This document shows positions 39,772 to 47,888 of a stretch of 64,000 nt of DNA, in pieces. Below the pieces are notes generated by a model that saw nothing but the letters and a program-made list of their open reading frames with translations, searched no databases and was not told the DNA's origin. Numbering within the stretch: the first letter of the stretch is position 1; each line of letters opens with the position of its first letter. The translations under genes were made by a program, and so were the position numbers. The DNA is from Pseudomonas monteilii NBRC 103158 = DSM 14164 (GTDB lineage: Bacteria; Pseudomonadota; Gammaproteobacteria; Pseudomonadales; Pseudomonadaceae): positions 57,546 to 121,545 of the forward strand of contig NZ_BBIS01000033.1 in assembly GCF_000730605.1 (NCBI RefSeq). The letters run 5' to 3'.

Positions 39772-40608
39772 TCAGTTTCCTTGTGCGGCAGGGGCGGGCG
39801 CGGTGGCCCGGTCGAAAGGCTCCAGGGCGTGGCGCAGGCTGGCCCGGGAAAGCTCGCCCAGGTGGCTGCCGACCAGCCGCCCGTCGGCGTCGTAGAACAG
39901 GGTGGTGGGCAGGGCCATGGAGCCGACGCGCTGGGCCAGCAGGCCGGTGCCGTCGAACAGCACATGGGTCAGGCTCAGGCCGGTGGTGGCAAGGAAGGTG
40001 CTGACGTTTTCCGGGGTTTCGCCCTGGTTGACGAACAGGAAGGTCACGTGCGGATAGTCGCTTTGCGCCTGTTGCAGCACCGGCATTTCCCGGCGGCAGG
40101 GCGGGCACCAGGTGGCCCAGATGTTGATCACCAGCGGCTTGCCACGGTAGCTGTGCAAGGCGACGGATTGGCCGCCAGCGTTGCGCAGGCTCAGTTCCGG
40201 CAGCTCGGTGCCTTTGCTGTACAGGTGCCCGCCCAGGCTGGCCAGGCCCCAGAACAACGCACCACTGAACAGCGCCCAACCCAGCGGGCGACGCAGGCCC
40301 GGTTGGCGCCAGCCCTGCCACAGGGCTGCGAGGACGATACCGGCCAGGCCCGACCAGAACAGGAAGCCGCCGTCACGGATGTCGATGATTTGCAGTGGGT
40401 CGCCCTGGTACATCGGCCAGTAGGCCAGCACGAAGCCGGCACGGGCACACAGCAGGCCGATCAGGAACAGGTTGAACAGTGCCGACTCCGGGCTTTCGCC
40501 ACCACGTCGGGCGACGAACCAGCCGACCACGCTGGCGATCCCCAGGGCGGCGAGCATCAGCAGGTGGTTGAGGGCCATGGTCAGTGGCCCGAGGGTTACG
40601 GTCAGCAT
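39772..40608 (-). CDS. dsbE: TlpA-type thiol-disulfide oxidoreductase fused to a membrane domain (DsbE-like)
   Basis: A 278-residue protein with two parts. Residues 1-125 have about four hydrophobic helices and resemble the Lgt-like membrane domain seen in some TlpA-like proteins (CARAGFVLAYWPMY). Residues about 135-265 are a thioredoxin fold with active site ATWCPPCRREM (Cys168, Cys171) and the cis-proline loop MALPTTLFYD. It likely receives electrons from DsbD and reduces periplasmic disulfides. It starts on the dsbD stop codon (one-base overlap), so the three Dsb genes form one operon, as in the P. aeruginosa dsbDEG set. Confidence 0.88.
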   Translation of the reverse strand: MLTVTLGPLTMALNHLLMLAALGIASVVGWFVARRGGESPESALFNLFLIGLLCARAGFVLAYWPMYQGDPLQIIDIRDGGFLFWSGLAGIVLAALWQGWRQPGLRRPLGWALFSGALFWGLASLGGHLYSKGTELPELSLRNAGGQSVALHSYRGKPLVINIWATWCPPCRREMPVLQQAQSDYPHVTFLFVNQGETPENVSTFLATTGLSLTHVLFDGTGLLAQRVGSMALPTTLFYDADGRLVGSHLGELSRASLRHALEPFDRATAPAPAAQGN

Positions 40609-42320
40609 CAGCCTTGGCTCCTGGTTTGGGCCCAGTGCTGCTGGAACGTGGCGGCGTCCACTTCACCTGTGATGCGCCGCGCGCGGCGTTCGTCGCCTTC
40701 CGGGCCGATCCAGATGATGCTGGGCGGGCCGGGTACCTGGTAGCGCTGCAGCAGGGCTTTGCTGGCCGGGGTGTCGGCGGTCACGTCCAGGCGCAGCAAG
40801 TGCACGCCGGCCAGGCCGGCCTGCACGTCGTTGCGGGCGAACACCTGCTTTTCCATCACCTTGCACGACACGCACCAGTCGGCGTAGTAGTCGAGCATCA
40901 CCCACTGGCCGCGGGCCTTTGCCGCATCCAGTTCACGTTGCAGGTTTTCAGGGCCGCTCACCGTCACGAAACGGTCTTCGGCATGCTGGGCGGCGGCCGG
41001 TGTGGCGCCCCCTGCGAACGGGCGCAGGGGTTGCCAGAGGTCGTCGCCGCCGGCTGCTGCGCCTACCAGCAACAGGCCGCCCCACAGGGCGCCCAGCAGT
41101 GGCACGGCGCGCAATGCTGGCTGGCGCTGCAAGGCCGGCCAGCTGGCCCAGGCCAGGGCGATCAGCCAGGCGCCACTCAGCGCCAGCAGCAGGGTGGCGG
41201 GCAGCAGGCTGCGCAGGGTGTACAGCGCCATGGCCAGGAACACGAAGCCGAACACGCCCTTGACCCGCTCCATCCAGGCGCCCGGACGCGGCAGGTAGCG
41301 GTTGCCCAGGGTCACCAGCAACAGCAGCGGTACGCCCATGCCCAGGCCAAGGCTGAACAGCACCAGCGCGCCTTGCAACACGTCGCCGCTCTGGGCGATG
41401 TACAGCAGCGCACCGGCCAGTGGCGCGGTCATGCACGGGCCAAGCAGCAGGCCGGACAACGCCCCCAGCAGTGCGGCGCCATACAGGTTGCCGCCACGGG
41501 TGCCTTGCCCGGCGCGGTCCAGGCGGTCGCGCAGGGCGGCGGGCAGTTGCAGTTCGAAGGCGCCGAACATCGGCAGGGCCAGCAGCACGAACAGCCCCGC
41601 CAGGCTGCCCAGCAGCCAGGGTTGCTGCAGCCAGGCTTGCAGGCTGGCACCCAGCAGCGCGGCGACCACGCCCAGGGCGGCGTACACCAGCGCCATGCTT
41701 AGCACATACACCCCGGCCAGCAGCCAGCCGCGCCGGGCGCTGGCGCCGTTGCCCAGCACCAGCCCGGCCAGAATCGGCAGCATTGGCAGCGAGCAGGGGG
41801 TAAAGGCCAGCAGCAGGCCAAGGCCGAAGAACGCCAGCAGGCTCCAGGCCAGGTGGCCCTGTTGCAGGCCGCTGGCCAGTGCCTGGTCGCCGGCTTGCTC
41901 GGCGACAGGCGCCACACTGCCACCCAGGTCGATTTGCGTGGTTTGCGGCGGGTAGCACAGGCCGGCGTCGGCACAGCCCTGCCAGCCCAGGCGTAGTTGT
42001 CCCTGGGCATTGGCGGGCAGCAGCAGCTCAAGCTGGTCGCGGTACACCGCGCTGTCACCAAAGAACTCGTCATGGTGGTTGAGCGCCGGCGGCAGCTGCG
42101 GGTGCTGGTCGGCGGGCAGACCGTCGAACTTCAGGCGCTTCTGGTACAGGTAGTAGCCCTGCTTGATCTGGAAGTACAGGCGCATCTGGCCGTCGGCCTG
42201 GCGGTCGTGGGTGAGCACGAAGGCTTGGTTGACCGGTAGAAAGTCAGGTTTGACGTCGAACGGGTTGGCCTGCAAGGGGCCGGCCAGCAACAGTGTCAGG
42301 AAGAGCAGGAAAACGCGCAT
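40608..42320 (-). CDS. dsbD: Protein-disulfide reductase DsbD
   Basis: A 570-residue inner-membrane transporter of reducing power from cytoplasmic thioredoxin to the periplasm. It has a signal peptide (VFLLFLTLLLAGPLQA), an N-terminal DsbD alpha domain with GCADAGLCYPP, an eight-helix membrane domain with the conserved FTPCSLPMLP and LGPCMTAPLAG cysteine-proline motifs, and a C-terminal thioredoxin domain with ADWCVSCKVMEK. All six expected cysteines are present. It is the first gene of the operon; a direct-repeat site lies 50-65 bases upstream. Confidence 0.95.
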   Translation of the reverse strand: MRVFLLFLTLLLAGPLQANPFDVKPDFLPVNQAFVLTHDRQADGQMRLYFQIKQGYYLYQKRLKFDGLPADQHPQLPPALNHHDEFFGDSAVYRDQLELLLPANAQGQLRLGWQGCADAGLCYPPQTTQIDLGGSVAPVAEQAGDQALASGLQQGHLAWSLLAFFGLGLLLAFTPCSLPMLPILAGLVLGNGASARRGWLLAGVYVLSMALVYAALGVVAALLGASLQAWLQQPWLLGSLAGLFVLLALPMFGAFELQLPAALRDRLDRAGQGTRGGNLYGAALLGALSGLLLGPCMTAPLAGALLYIAQSGDVLQGALVLFSLGLGMGVPLLLLVTLGNRYLPRPGAWMERVKGVFGFVFLAMALYTLRSLLPATLLLALSGAWLIALAWASWPALQRQPALRAVPLLGALWGGLLLVGAAAGGDDLWQPLRPFAGGATPAAAQHAEDRFVTVSGPENLQRELDAAKARGQWVMLDYYADWCVSCKVMEKQVFARNDVQAGLAGVHLLRLDVTADTPASKALLQRYQVPGPPSIIWIGPEGDERRARRITGEVDAATFQQHWAQTRSQG

Positions 42321-42369
42321 GTCTTCGCCTTGGCAGATCCAGGAATGGGGCCATGCTGGCTGGAGTCGA

Positions 42370-42385
42370 TTAACTCAAGGTTAAC
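42370..42385 (-). promoter_or_regulatory. Direct-repeat site upstream of dsbD, candidate OmpR-family operator
   Basis: TTAAC occurs at 42370-42374 and again at 42381-42385, an 11-base period typical of sites bound by tandem OmpR-family response regulators. It lies 50 bases upstream of the dsbD start. An OmpR-family regulator is encoded nearby at 43168. No other feature is evident in the 219-base gap 42321-42539. Confidence 0.55.
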
Positions 42386-42539
42386 CCCTTTTCAACGGAT
42401 ACGAATTGTGGCCCCCTGTATGTCGGTCTTGAATCTCTGCGATTCGTCGAACTGAAGGCGGAGCAAACGTGCAGCATTGTGAACGACAGGTGGTATGCCG
42501 GGCGCTGCAGTGGTTTGGCAAGCGCCAGAAGGTGGCGCT

Positions 42540-43103
42540 GTGAGTGTGATCGCGCTGGTGTTGGCGGCTGGCAGCAGCACGCGCTTCGGTTCCGACAAGC
42601 GCCGGGCGACCCTGGCCGATGGCCGCAGCCTGCTGGCGCACAGTGTGGAGCGGGCCAGGGCGGTGTTCGACGAGGTGCGTGTGGTCTTGCGTGAGGGGGA
42701 GCGCGGGGAGGATTTCGGGTTGCCTGCCGGTTGCCGGGTAATCGGCAGCCCAGATGCCGCGTCCGGTATGGGGCATAGCCTGGCTGTCGGGGCACGGTCG
42801 CTTCACGACAGCCAGGCACAGGCGGTAGCGATTTTGCTGGGTGACATGCCATGGATCGAGCCGACAACCCTGGGCCGGCTGGTCGAGGCCGCCCATGCGT
42901 CCCGTATCGTGCTGCCACGCCATGCAGGGCAGCAGGGGCACCCGGTGATCTTCGGGCGGGATTTCTGGCCGGCGCTGGGGCAACTGCATGGCGATGAAGG
43001 GGCACGCTCGGTGGTGCATGCTCACCGAGGTAGCTGTGTGGTGGTCGAGCTGGAAGATGCGGGGGTATTGCTGGATGTCGACACGCCGCTGGGCCTCGCT
43101 TAG
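42540..43103 (+). CDS. MobA-like NTP transferase (molybdenum cofactor cytidylyl/guanylyltransferase family)
   Basis: A 187-residue nucleotidyltransferase of the MobA/MocA group. The signature LVLAAGSSTRFGSDKRRATL provides the nucleotide-binding loop and lysine; further motifs are GMGHSLAVGARSL, ILLGDMPWIEPTT (metal-binding Asp) and the end GVLLDVDTPLGLA. Homologues attach CMP or GMP to molybdopterin for xanthine-oxidase-type enzymes, but no such enzyme is near, so the substrate is uncertain. I favour the GTG at 42540 with AAGGTGG upstream, which puts the nucleotide loop at residue 5; an ATG at 42495 in frame is the alternative. Confidence 0.75.
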   Translation: MSVIALVLAAGSSTRFGSDKRRATLADGRSLLAHSVERARAVFDEVRVVLREGERGEDFGLPAGCRVIGSPDAASGMGHSLAVGARSLHDSQAQAVAILLGDMPWIEPTTLGRLVEAAHASRIVLPRHAGQQGHPVIFGRDFWPALGQLHGDEGARSVVHAHRGSCVVVELEDAGVLLDVDTPLGLA

Positions 43104-43167
43104 TTCATAATCCCACCTTAATCTGCCCAAGGTGCAATGCCAGCCATACCACTCCGGGAGCCCCACC

Positions 43168-43851
43168 ATGCACGTTCTGCTCTGCGAGGACGACGACCTG
43201 ATCGCCGCCGGCATCTGCGCCGGCCTTACTGCCCAGGGCCTGACCGTTGACCGGGTGGGTAACGCCGCCGATGCGCGGGCGATGCTGCAGGCCGCGCAGT
43301 TCGATGTGATGATTCTCGACCTCGGCCTGCCTGACGAAGACGGCTTGAAACTGCTGCGCCGCCTGCGCCAGCAGGGCGAAACACTGCCGGTACTGGTGCT
43401 GACTGCCCGTGATGCCGTCACCGACCGCGTCGATGGCCTGCAGGCCGGTGCCGACGACTACCTGCTCAAACCCTTCGACCTGCGCGAGCTGGCCGCTCGT
43501 CTGCACACCCTGCTGCGGCGGGTGGCGGGGCGGGCGGTGAATGTGATCGAACACGGGCCTTTGCGTTACGACCCCAGCAGCTGCGAGGCGACCCTGGCCG
43601 GGCGGCCGGTCGACTTGTCCCGCCGGGAGCAGGCCCTGCTCCAGGCATTGCTGCAGAACCCCGGGCGGGTGTTGTCCAGCGAACAACTGAAAGACTGCGT
43701 GTATGGCTTTAGCGACGAAGTCGAGAGCAATGCCCTGAACGTGCATATCCACCACCTGCGGCGCAAGCTGGGCAACGGCATCGTCGAGACCGTACGTGGC
43801 CTGGGCTACCGCCTGGGCCCGGCGCAGGCGCCGGAAGAGGCCGCATCATGA
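43168..43851 (+). CDS. dsbR: OmpR-family response regulator, DsbR-like
   Basis: A 227-residue two-component response regulator. The receiver domain has the acidic pair EDDD at residues 7-10, the phosphorylation site Asp51 in MILDLGLPDEDG, the Thr of VLVLTARD and Lys of DDYLLKPF. The C-terminal winged helix contains LSRREQALLQALLQNPGRVLSS and the recognition region ESNALNVHIHHLRRKLG. It overlaps the sensor kinase by 4 bases. The closeness to dsbD-dsbE-dsbG matches the P. aeruginosa DsbRS arrangement, where this regulator activates the dsb operon in response to copper; here one gene separates them. The start follows GGGAG. Confidence 0.85.
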   Translation: MHVLLCEDDDLIAAGICAGLTAQGLTVDRVGNAADARAMLQAAQFDVMILDLGLPDEDGLKLLRRLRQQGETLPVLVLTARDAVTDRVDGLQAGADDYLLKPFDLRELAARLHTLLRRVAGRAVNVIEHGPLRYDPSSCEATLAGRPVDLSRREQALLQALLQNPGRVLSSEQLKDCVYGFSDEVESNALNVHIHHLRRKLGNGIVETVRGLGYRLGPAQAPEEAAS

Positions 43852-45170
43852 GCCTGCGGGTACGCCTTAGCCTGATCCTGGGCAGTGCCTTCGTGATCAT
43901 CTGGGTGCTGGCCGCTGCGTGGATGCTGCGCGACCTGCGCCAGCAAATGATGTTTTCCCTCGACCAGCGCCTGGTGGCGTCGGCGCGTATGGTCGCCGGG
44001 CTGATCGACCAGCTGCCGCAGCCGCTCACCGCCAAGGGCGGGGAGGCGCACATTTCTGCCGACCAGTTCAGCGTGCCGGACGGCATGGCCTGCCAGGTCA
44101 GCTCGCTGCGTGGCGAGATCCTTGCCAGCAACCACAAGCACGATGGCGCCATGGACGACGAGCGCAGTGGTTTCCGTGACCAGACGATCGACGGTGCATT
44201 GTGGCGTACCTTTACCTACAACCATGGTGATGTGCGCATCACCACGGCTGACCGGCACATGGAGCGTGAAGCGCTGAACCAGTCGATTCTGCTGGCGGCT
44301 TCGGCACCGGTGCTGATGGCCCTGCTTGGCAGCCTGGGGTTGTTGTGGATTGGCCTGGGCAAAGGCCTGGAGCCGCTCAACCGCATGCGCGATGCGCTAC
44401 GGCGAAGGCGTGCTGATAGCGTCGAGCCACTGCAGGTGGCAGGCATGCCCAGCGAACTGCAGCCGTTGCTGGAAACCCAGAACCAGCTGTTCCTGCGCAT
44501 TGCCCAGACCATCGAGCGCGAGCGGCGCCTGACCGACGATGCCGCCCATGAGCTGCGCAGCCCGCTGACCGCGATCAAGACCCACCTGCAAGTGGCGCGC
44601 ATGACCGACGGTGCCGTGCGCGAGCAGGCGCTGGAACATGCCGAACAAGGGGCCGACCGCATGCATCGCACGCTGGAGCAGTTGCTGATGCTGGCGCGGG
44701 TAGAAGGCAGCCTGTCGTTCGAAGATGGCGTGCAGTGCAGCGCCGAACAGGTGGCCCGGCAGGCGGTGCAGGACGCAGGTGGCGGCGATAACCGGCGCAT
44801 CGTGCTGCGTTTGCCTGAAGAAGCGACGCAGATCTACCTGGGCATGCCGGCCCCCTTGGCGGTGGCCGCACTGCGCAACCTTCTGGACAACGCCTTGCGC
44901 CATGGTGGCGACGAGGCAGTAGAGCTGGAGGTGCAGATGGCCGACGGGCAGGTGGGGTTCATGGTGCGCGACCATGGGCCGGGGATTGCCGACGCCGACC
45001 TTGAGCACCTGACCGAGCGCTTTTGGCGTAACGGACAGAGTAGTGGGTGCGGGTTGGGCTTGGCGATCGTGCAGGCGATCGTGCAGCGGTGTGCGGGTAG
45101 CCTGAGGTTCGACAGCCGTAGCGATGGTTTGCGGGTCTTGCTGCAGGTGCCGGCGCGCTCGGCCAGTTGA
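43848..45170 (+). CDS. dsbS: Two-component sensor histidine kinase, DsbS-like
   Basis: A 440-residue membrane kinase with transmembrane helices at about residues 8-27 and 146-170 framing a periplasmic sensor domain. The sensor has a single cysteine, Cys82, in the segment DGMACQVSSL. Then follow a HAMP-like linker, the H-box DDAAHELRSPLTAIKTHLQ (phosphorylated His234), the N-box region NLLDNALRHGG, and the G boxes VRDHGPGIAD and GCGLGLAIVQAI. From memory, P. aeruginosa DsbS uses Cys82 for Cu(I) sensing, so the cysteine at the same number here supports orthology. It is translationally coupled to the regulator gene. Confidence 0.85.
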   Translation: MSLRVRLSLILGSAFVIIWVLAAAWMLRDLRQQMMFSLDQRLVASARMVAGLIDQLPQPLTAKGGEAHISADQFSVPDGMACQVSSLRGEILASNHKHDGAMDDERSGFRDQTIDGALWRTFTYNHGDVRITTADRHMEREALNQSILLAASAPVLMALLGSLGLLWIGLGKGLEPLNRMRDALRRRRADSVEPLQVAGMPSELQPLLETQNQLFLRIAQTIERERRLTDDAAHELRSPLTAIKTHLQVARMTDGAVREQALEHAEQGADRMHRTLEQLLMLARVEGSLSFEDGVQCSAEQVARQAVQDAGGGDNRRIVLRLPEEATQIYLGMPAPLAVAALRNLLDNALRHGGDEAVELEVQMADGQVGFMVRDHGPGIADADLEHLTERFWRNGQSSGCGLGLAIVQAIVQRCAGSLRFDSRSDGLRVLLQVPARSAS

Positions 45171-45180
45171 CTTCGCTGCC

Positions 45181-45222
45181 GGTGTTTGCCCTTTCGCGGC
45201 TTTACGCGCGAAAGGGCCAACA
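45181..45222. repeat. Degenerate REP-like hairpin after the sensor kinase
   Basis: GGTGTTTGCCCTTTCGCG is inverted as CGCGAAAGGGCCAACACC with small mismatches. The core CTTTCGCG...CGCGAAAG differs from the standard REP core, so this is either a diverged REP or a terminator-like stem. Confidence 0.6.
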
Positions 45223-45251
45223 CCGGTTAAGTAAAATCCAGTAACAACCGC

Positions 45252-45275
45252 TAAATCCTCCTAGCACTCAAGCGT
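45252..45275 (+). promoter_or_regulatory. PvdS-dependent promoter for pvdH
   Basis: TAAAT at 45252-45256 and CGT at 45273-45275 are exactly 16 bases apart, 46 bases upstream of the pvdH ATG. Confidence 0.88.
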
Positions 45276-45321
45276 TTTCCAAGCGATAACCGCTCATTCG
45301 CTTGCTTGCGAGGATTCACCC

Positions 45322-46710
45322 ATGTCCACCGCTTCCAGCCTTGCCCAGCTCCCTGTGGCCAACGCGCCGCAGCCTTTGTACGCATTCACTGATTCGCCTT
45401 TGCTGCAACGCCAGCAGCAACAAGAGTCCAACGCCCGCAGCTACCCACGGCGCATTCCGCTGGCACTCAAGCGCGCCCGTGGCATCCATGTGGAAGATGT
45501 CGAAGGCCGCCAGTTCATCGATTGCCTGGCCGGCGCAGGCACGTTGGCGTTGGGCCATAACCACCCGGTGGTGGTCGAGGCGATCCAGCGGGTACTGGCC
45601 GATGAGTTGCCCCTGCACACCCTGGACCTGACCACGCCGGTCAAGGACCGCTTCGTCCAGGACCTGTTCGGCATCCTGCCCGAGGCGCTACGCCGCGAGG
45701 CCAAGGTGCAGTTCTGTGGCCCGACCGGCACCGATGCGGTAGAAGCAGCGCTGAAACTGGTCCGCACGGCCACCGGTCGTAGCACCGTGCTGGCGTTCCA
45801 GGGCGCTTACCACGGCATGAGCCTGGGGGCGTTGAGCCTGATGGGCAGCCATGGGCCGAAGCAGCCTCTGGGGGCCTTGCTCGGCAATGGCGCGCAGTTC
45901 ATGCCGTACCCTTACGACTACCGCTGCCCGTTCGGCCTGGGTGGCGAAGCCGGGGTCAAGGCCAACCTGCATTACCTGCAAAACCTGCTGCTCGACCCGG
46001 AAAGCGGTGTGCCGCTGCCGGCTGCAGTCATCGTCGAGGTGGTGCAGGGCGAGGGCGGGGTGATTCCGGCCGATATCGAATGGCTCAAGGGCGTGCGCCG
46101 CATCACCGAGCAGGCTGGCGTGGCGCTGATCGTCGACGAGATCCAGAGCGGTTTTGCCCGCACCGGGCGCATGTTCGCCTTCGAGCATGCCGGCATCGTG
46201 CCGGACGTGGTCACCTTGTCCAAAGCCATTGGCGGCAGCCTGCCGCTGGCGGTGGTGGTGTACCGCGACTGGCTGGACACCTGGAAGCCGGGCGCGCATG
46301 CCGGCACCTTCCGGGGCAACCAGATGGCCATGGCGGCGGGTTCGGCGGTAATCAACTACCTGGTGGAACACCACCTGGCCGAGCACGCCGAGGCCATGGG
46401 GCTGCGCTTGCGCAGGCACCTGCAGCAGTTGCAGCGTGATTACCCGCAGTTGGGCGACATTCGCGGGCGTGGGTTGATGCTCGGCGTGGAGTTGGTGGAC
46501 CCGCAGGGCAAGGATGCGCTTGGCCAGCCGCTGGCCAACCGCGATCTGGCGGCCAAGGTGCAGCGAGAGTGCCTGAAGCGCGGGCTGATTCTGGAGCTGG
46601 GTGGGCGGCATGGCGCCGTGGTGCGTTTCCTGCCACCGTTGATCATCAGCGGCGAGCAGATCGATGAAGTGGCGCAGCGTTTTGCCGAGGCGTTCATCGC
46701 GGCAGTCTGA
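45322..46710 (+). CDS. pvdH: Diaminobutyrate--2-oxoglutarate aminotransferase PvdH
   Basis: A 462-residue class III PLP aminotransferase that makes L-2,4-diaminobutyrate from aspartate semialdehyde and glutamate. Recognisable parts are FIDCLAGAGTLALGHNHP, the cofactor loop CGPTGTDAVEAALKLVRTATGR, FQGAYHGMSLGALSLMG, the LIVDEIQSGFARTGR strand and the cofactor lysine at Lys301 in TLSKAIGGS. The product feeds the last A domain of PvdL, which has a Dab-type pocket. An exact PvdS promoter lies upstream, and the ribosome site GAGGA precedes the ATG. It is a single-gene unit ending in a hairpin shared with the reductase. Confidence 0.95.
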   Translation: MSTASSLAQLPVANAPQPLYAFTDSPLLQRQQQQESNARSYPRRIPLALKRARGIHVEDVEGRQFIDCLAGAGTLALGHNHPVVVEAIQRVLADELPLHTLDLTTPVKDRFVQDLFGILPEALRREAKVQFCGPTGTDAVEAALKLVRTATGRSTVLAFQGAYHGMSLGALSLMGSHGPKQPLGALLGNGAQFMPYPYDYRCPFGLGGEAGVKANLHYLQNLLLDPESGVPLPAAVIVEVVQGEGGVIPADIEWLKGVRRITEQAGVALIVDEIQSGFARTGRMFAFEHAGIVPDVVTLSKAIGGSLPLAVVVYRDWLDTWKPGAHAGTFRGNQMAMAAGSAVINYLVEHHLAEHAEAMGLRLRRHLQQLQRDYPQLGDIRGRGLMLGVELVDPQGKDALGQPLANRDLAAKVQRECLKRGLILELGGRHGAVVRFLPPLIISGEQIDEVAQRFAEAFIAAV

Positions 46711-46715
46711 CCGAT

Positions 46716-46742
46716 AGCCGGGGGCGCACGACGCCCTCGGCT
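46716..46742. terminator. Hairpin between convergent pvdH and reductase genes
   Basis: AGCCGGGGGCG (46716-46726) and CGCCCTCGGCT (46732-46742) form an 11-bp stem with one mismatch. It sits 6 bases past the pvdH stop and just before the end of the convergent gene. Confidence 0.55.
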
Positions 46743-46750
46743 GTCTCACG

Positions 46751-47704
46751 TCAATCAAAGGTTCGACCGGCACGCCAATACCCCATCAACGTCAGGCATT
46801 CTCGCTGCAATCCACGTTCCTTGATCAGGTACCGGCGTATCTCCATCACCGTCGCCGATTCCCCCGCCACCCAGGCGTGAAACTCACTGCTGTCGCTACT
46901 GGCCTGTTCCCACAGGATGCGTGTATCAATATCCACGTCTTCCAGCTTCGCCCGTGGTGCGGCGTGCCCAAGCGGCAGGCTGGCCAGCTCGCGCACGGCG
47001 TGCTGCATGGCTTGGCCATGTGCGCAGCTCAGCCGTTCGCGCGGCAGCCAGTGCAGTGCAGTGGCATCGCCATGGCGCAGGTTCAGGCAATCCGCCTCCA
47101 GCGGCACCTCGATGAACGCGTGCACCGCCAGCTCGGGCTGGGTGTCGGCCAGTTGCTCCAGGATGCCGGCAATCGCCGGCAGTGCGGTTTCGTCACCTAC
47201 CAGCAGCACATTGCGCACGCCTTGGGGTGGCTTCCATTCATAACCGCCGGGGTCGCCTTCATAGGCCAGGTTGGGCGCGACTATCTGCAAACGGTCACCC
47301 ACCTGCGCGTGGGTGGCCCAGGCCGAGGCGGGGCCGTTGACACCATGCAGCACGAAGTCGATATCCACCTCCAGCGCCTCACGGCGCAAGGCACGGATGG
47401 TGTAGGTGCGCATCGGCGGGCGCTGGGCCGGTGACAGGGCGCTGTGTGCGGCCTTCCAGTGCAGGTCGTTGTTCAGGTTGGGCGGTGAGCCGTCGGGGGA
47501 GGGAAACAGCAGCTTGACCCGTTGGTCTGGGGCCAGGGTGGTCATTTCAACAACTTCTGGTCCGGTGAATACCAGCCGGGTGAGCGAAGGGCTGAGCGCG
47601 ATCCGCCGCTTCAGCTGGATATTGAAGATTCGATAGCTGGGGCGTTTGCCGGGGAGCGCTTGAGTGACCCGCTTGCGCAGGTTGTTGGCCAGGGTGGAGA
47701 GCAT
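46751..47704 (-). CDS. Siderophore-interacting protein (FAD/NAD(P)H ferric-siderophore reductase)
   Basis: A 317-residue cytoplasmic flavin reductase of the SIP/ViuB family. The FAD-binding barrel has the motif MRTYTIRAL (RxYT family signature), followed by VDIDFVLHGVNGPASAWA, and the NAD(P)H-binding lobe with VLLVGDETALPAIAGIL and VWAGES-like HAWVAGESATVMEIRRYL. No signal peptide is present. An exact PvdS promoter faces it at 47744-47767, so it belongs to the pyoverdine regulon. Pyoverdine iron is usually released by reduction in the periplasm, so a cytosolic reductase here suggests a role with other ferric siderophores or flavin supply. Confidence 0.88.
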   Translation of the reverse strand: MLSTLANNLRKRVTQALPGKRPSYRIFNIQLKRRIALSPSLTRLVFTGPEVVEMTTLAPDQRVKLLFPSPDGSPPNLNNDLHWKAAHSALSPAQRPPMRTYTIRALRREALEVDIDFVLHGVNGPASAWATHAQVGDRLQIVAPNLAYEGDPGGYEWKPPQGVRNVLLVGDETALPAIAGILEQLADTQPELAVHAFIEVPLEADCLNLRHGDATALHWLPRERLSCAHGQAMQHAVRELASLPLGHAAPRAKLEDVDIDTRILWEQASSDSSEFHAWVAGESATVMEIRRYLIKERGLQRECLTLMGYWRAGRTFD

Positions 47705-47743
47705 CGCGAGGGCCGCCTTCTGGAGGATGGGTATGACGTTCAG

Positions 47744-47767
47744 ACGAGTCGCCCACCCGGTGATTTA
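47744..47767 (-). promoter_or_regulatory. PvdS-dependent promoter for the siderophore-interacting protein
   Basis: On the minus strand TAAAT (47767-47763) and CGT (47746-47744) are exactly 16 bases apart, 40 bases upstream of the ATG at 47704. Confidence 0.85.
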
Positions 47768-47808
47768 ATCGCGCAGCCTGGGCTGCCGGCAGTGGCCGGG
47801 GCTTTGGC

Positions 47809-47832
47809 TAAATCAGCTCGCGGCTGTTTCGT
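47809..47832 (+). promoter_or_regulatory. PvdS-dependent promoter for the second NRPS gene
   Basis: TAAAT at 47809-47813 and CGT at 47830-47832 are exactly 16 bases apart, 57 bases upstream of the ATG at 47889. It stands back to back with the promoter of the reductase gene. Confidence 0.88.
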
Positions 47833-47888
47833 CTTTGAGGGATGACTGGGCCCTGTGGTCCCGCTTCCTATCGCTAAGGACGCATTGC

